Program-made: the position numbers and the translations under genes
NCBI GenBank assembly: GCA_023257495.1
Contig: JALRCC010000187.1
Span: forward strand, 1 to 8,071
Source: Rugosibacter sp.
GTDB taxonomy: Bacteria; Pseudomonadota; Gammaproteobacteria; Burkholderiales; Rhodocyclaceae
Length of the DNA stretch: 8,071 nt
Direction of reading: 5' to 3'
The notes under the pieces: generated by a model
The model's input: the letters and a program-made list of their open reading frames with translations, nothing else
The model's database searches: none
What the model was told of the DNA's origin: nothing
Shown here: positions 6,929-8,071 of the stretch, piece by piece
How positions within the stretch are numbered: position 1 is the first letter of the stretch
Layout: each line of letters opens with the position of its first letter

Positions 6929-6934
6929 CCTCCT
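6929..6934 (-). promoter_or_regulatory. Consensus ribosome binding site of the XylM-like gene
   Basis: On the minus strand AGGAGG, followed by AG, sits seven bases before the ATG at 6921. It is the strongest Shine-Dalgarno in the window; most others are GGAG or not recognisable. It fixes the start codon and suggests the membrane hydroxylase is translated efficiently and independently of the upstream small-subunit gene. Confidence 0.85.
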
Positions 6935-6945
6935 GCGAAAAAATA

Positions 6946-7452
6946 TTACAAATACACGTTAAGGTTTTTGCTCAGCAAAATATTCTGCTTGAGAATAATC
7001 ACACGCTTGGCCAGCTTGTAACCATCCGCTGTTTTACGCCAGATATCTTCACGGTTACCAATCAAGGTATCTTGATCTTTTTCATTACGATTGCGATAGG
7101 CAAGAAAGTTGGAATAAACCAACACTTCATCTTCCCTCTCGGTCGGAATCACTTCGATATTGGTGATGAGATGTGTATAGCGTGTGGCAGGATCTTCCGA
7201 CCAAGCCGTACCTGTCTCTAAACGGCGCAGGCGCTTTTTCAAGTCATCCAGATTGTCGTTGTAGTAAGCCATACGCGTCAAATCATGTATTTGATCCGTT
7301 TTGTCGCGACGATAGCGTGTTTCAATTCCCGGCATGTAGTAATGAATATCGTCCGTGAGCATGGCAACCCACTCGTGATAACGCTCTTGGTCGAGTAAGC
7401 GCACCTCGCGATACAAAGCCTGTTCAACGGTCTTAATGAGTTCCAGATTCAT
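6946..7452 (-). CDS. Aromatic-ring-hydroxylating dioxygenase, small (beta) subunit
   Basis: This is the beta subunit of a Rieske non-haem iron oxygenase of the biphenyl/toluene/naphthalene type. In that family it forms an alpha3beta3 hexamer and is mainly structural. Its 168 residues suit the family (about 160-195). Recognisable family stretches are LLDQERYHEWVAMLTDDIHY (19-38), YYNDNLDDLKKRLRRLETGT (63-82) with AWSEDP after it, RYTHLITNIEV (91-101), VYSNFLAYRNR (112-122) and the carboxy-terminal KRVIILKQNILLSKNLNVYL (149-168). It adopts the SnoaL/NTF2-like cone fold. The ATG at 7452 is preceded by only a weak GAG about ten bases upstream. It follows the large subunit by 38 bases and precedes the XylM-like gene by 24, so the three are very likely co-transcribed. 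The substrate is not predictable from this subunit. Confidence 0.93.
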   Translation of the reverse strand: MNLELIKTVEQALYREVRLLDQERYHEWVAMLTDDIHYYMPGIETRYRRDKTDQIHDLTRMAYYNDNLDDLKKRLRRLETGTAWSEDPATRYTHLITNIEVIPTEREDEVLVYSNFLAYRNRNEKDQDTLIGNREDIWRKTADGYKLAKRVIILKQNILLSKNLNVYL

Positions 7453-7490
7453 CAGTATTAATCTCGCATGTTTGATAAGTTGAAGAACGT

Positions 7491-8071
7491 TTAAGCTGTT
7501 TTTAATCCAGCTTTGGGGCCCATGGTTTCTTTCCCGTTCAGGCGGGGCTCATAGCGCTCTGGTACATCACTCCAACGATCGGCATGCATCAAATCCAGCC
7601 AGCGCTGATACATGTTGCGTTGATTCGCATCGTTATATTGACCTTGATAGACAATGCCAGGCAATTCGGGGTGTTCAATGCGACGGCTGATGCCGCTGCG
7701 ATAATGCAGCCTCTCTCGCCTTGTCACCACACCACGGTTGGTTTGCGTGCAGTTTTCCCAGTTTTCACCATCATCCATTTCAAATGAGCCACCGGGACCA
7801 AAGGTTTGCATGACACCTTTGGTGATTTCTACCTTGATGTCGTCGGGCATATTTTTGTTGACGATCACCCAGGTTTTGAGTTCAAACTGGGCAGGCCCTT
7901 TGGGCATCCACTGACGGAAGGTTGAAATACCGGGTAAGAATGAAACATTCGGAAAAATCGACGCTGAAGCCACAGACCCGAAAATCTTCGAACGCATTTC
8001 ACCCAGCCGCTCAGCCATTTTCGGGCGGATCTTGTTGTAGTACTCCAGAACCTTCGGCCGACCCAAGAGGA
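7491..8071 (-). CDS. Aromatic-ring-hydroxylating dioxygenase, large (alpha) subunit, C-terminal 192 residues (cut by window edge)
   Basis: The catalytic subunit of a Rieske oxygenase adds O2 across an aromatic ring to give a cis-dihydrodiol. The visible part is most of the carboxy-terminal SRPBCC catalytic domain. The frame stays open to the edge. The codon at 8064-8066 is TTG and the one before it is CTC, so these are internal leucines of a longer protein rather than a start. Family motifs are IFPNVSFLPGI followed by STFRQW (about 38-53 of the visible part), PKGPAQFELKTWV, TFGPGGSFEMDDGENWENC and the end-domain RNMYQRWLDLM. By analogy with D362 of naphthalene dioxygenase and D388 of biphenyl dioxygenase, the second Asp of MDDGENW is the iron-ligand carboxylate. 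The Rieske cluster and the two iron-binding histidines lie outside the window. About 190 residues of a usual 430-460 are seen. The hydrocarbon substrate cannot be assigned. Confidence 0.92.
   Translation of the reverse strand, partial: LLGRPKVLEYYNKIRPKMAERLGEMRSKIFGSVASASIFPNVSFLPGISTFRQWMPKGPAQFELKTWVIVNKNMPDDIKVEITKGVMQTFGPGGSFEMDDGENWENCTQTNRGVVTRRERLHYRSGISRRIEHPELPGIVYQGQYNDANQRNMYQRWLDLMHADRWSDVPERYEPRLNGKETMGPKAGLKTA

Noticed and set aside
8064..8066. Apparent start of a 191-residue protein at a TTG codon
   Set aside because: The frame remains open to the window edge and the sequence is the carboxy-terminal domain of a larger dioxygenase subunit, so this is an internal leucine.

Overview
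The window reads as chromosomal DNA of a Gram-negative proteobacterium, most likely a betaproteobacterium. RpsB and the first residues of EF-Ts look betaproteobacterial to me, map-glnD diverges from rpsB-tsf as is common in proteobacteria, and base composition is moderate. The taxon is judged from memory of protein families, not from a search.

Layout: positions 1-942 (minus strand) carry the start of tsf (EF-Ts) and all of rpsB (ribosomal protein S2), separated by a hairpin plus T-run that looks like an attenuator. Positions 943-1291 are a divergent control region with a candidate rpsB promoter and long leader, and a weaker candidate promoter for map. Positions 1292-4679 (plus strand) hold map (type I methionine aminopeptidase) and glnD (PII uridylyltransferase / uridylyl-removing enzyme), one base apart and probably translationally coupled. 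Positions 4680-4857 are a gene-free, repeat-rich stretch with two hairpins, a 13-bp tandem repeat and an A/T-rich end. Positions 4858-5766 (plus) encode a ten-segment EamA/DMT-family transporter.

From 5815 to the right edge, on the minus strand, lies part of an aromatic or hydrocarbon oxidation operon. It is transcribed in the order ring-hydroxylating dioxygenase large subunit (C-terminal 192 residues only), small subunit, then a XylM/AlkB-type membrane di-iron hydroxylase. The first two should form a Rieske oxygenase that cis-dihydroxylates an aromatic (or similar cyclic) substrate. The third should hydroxylate a methyl or alkyl group at the membrane. Both need electron-transfer partners (ferredoxin, reductase) that are absent from the window.

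The left half is ordinary housekeeping. The most noteworthy item is the dioxygenase-XylM gene order beside conserved translation and nitrogen-control genes, followed by the repeat-rich gap that separates the two regions. No tRNA, rRNA, CRISPR, transposase or integrase was recognised.
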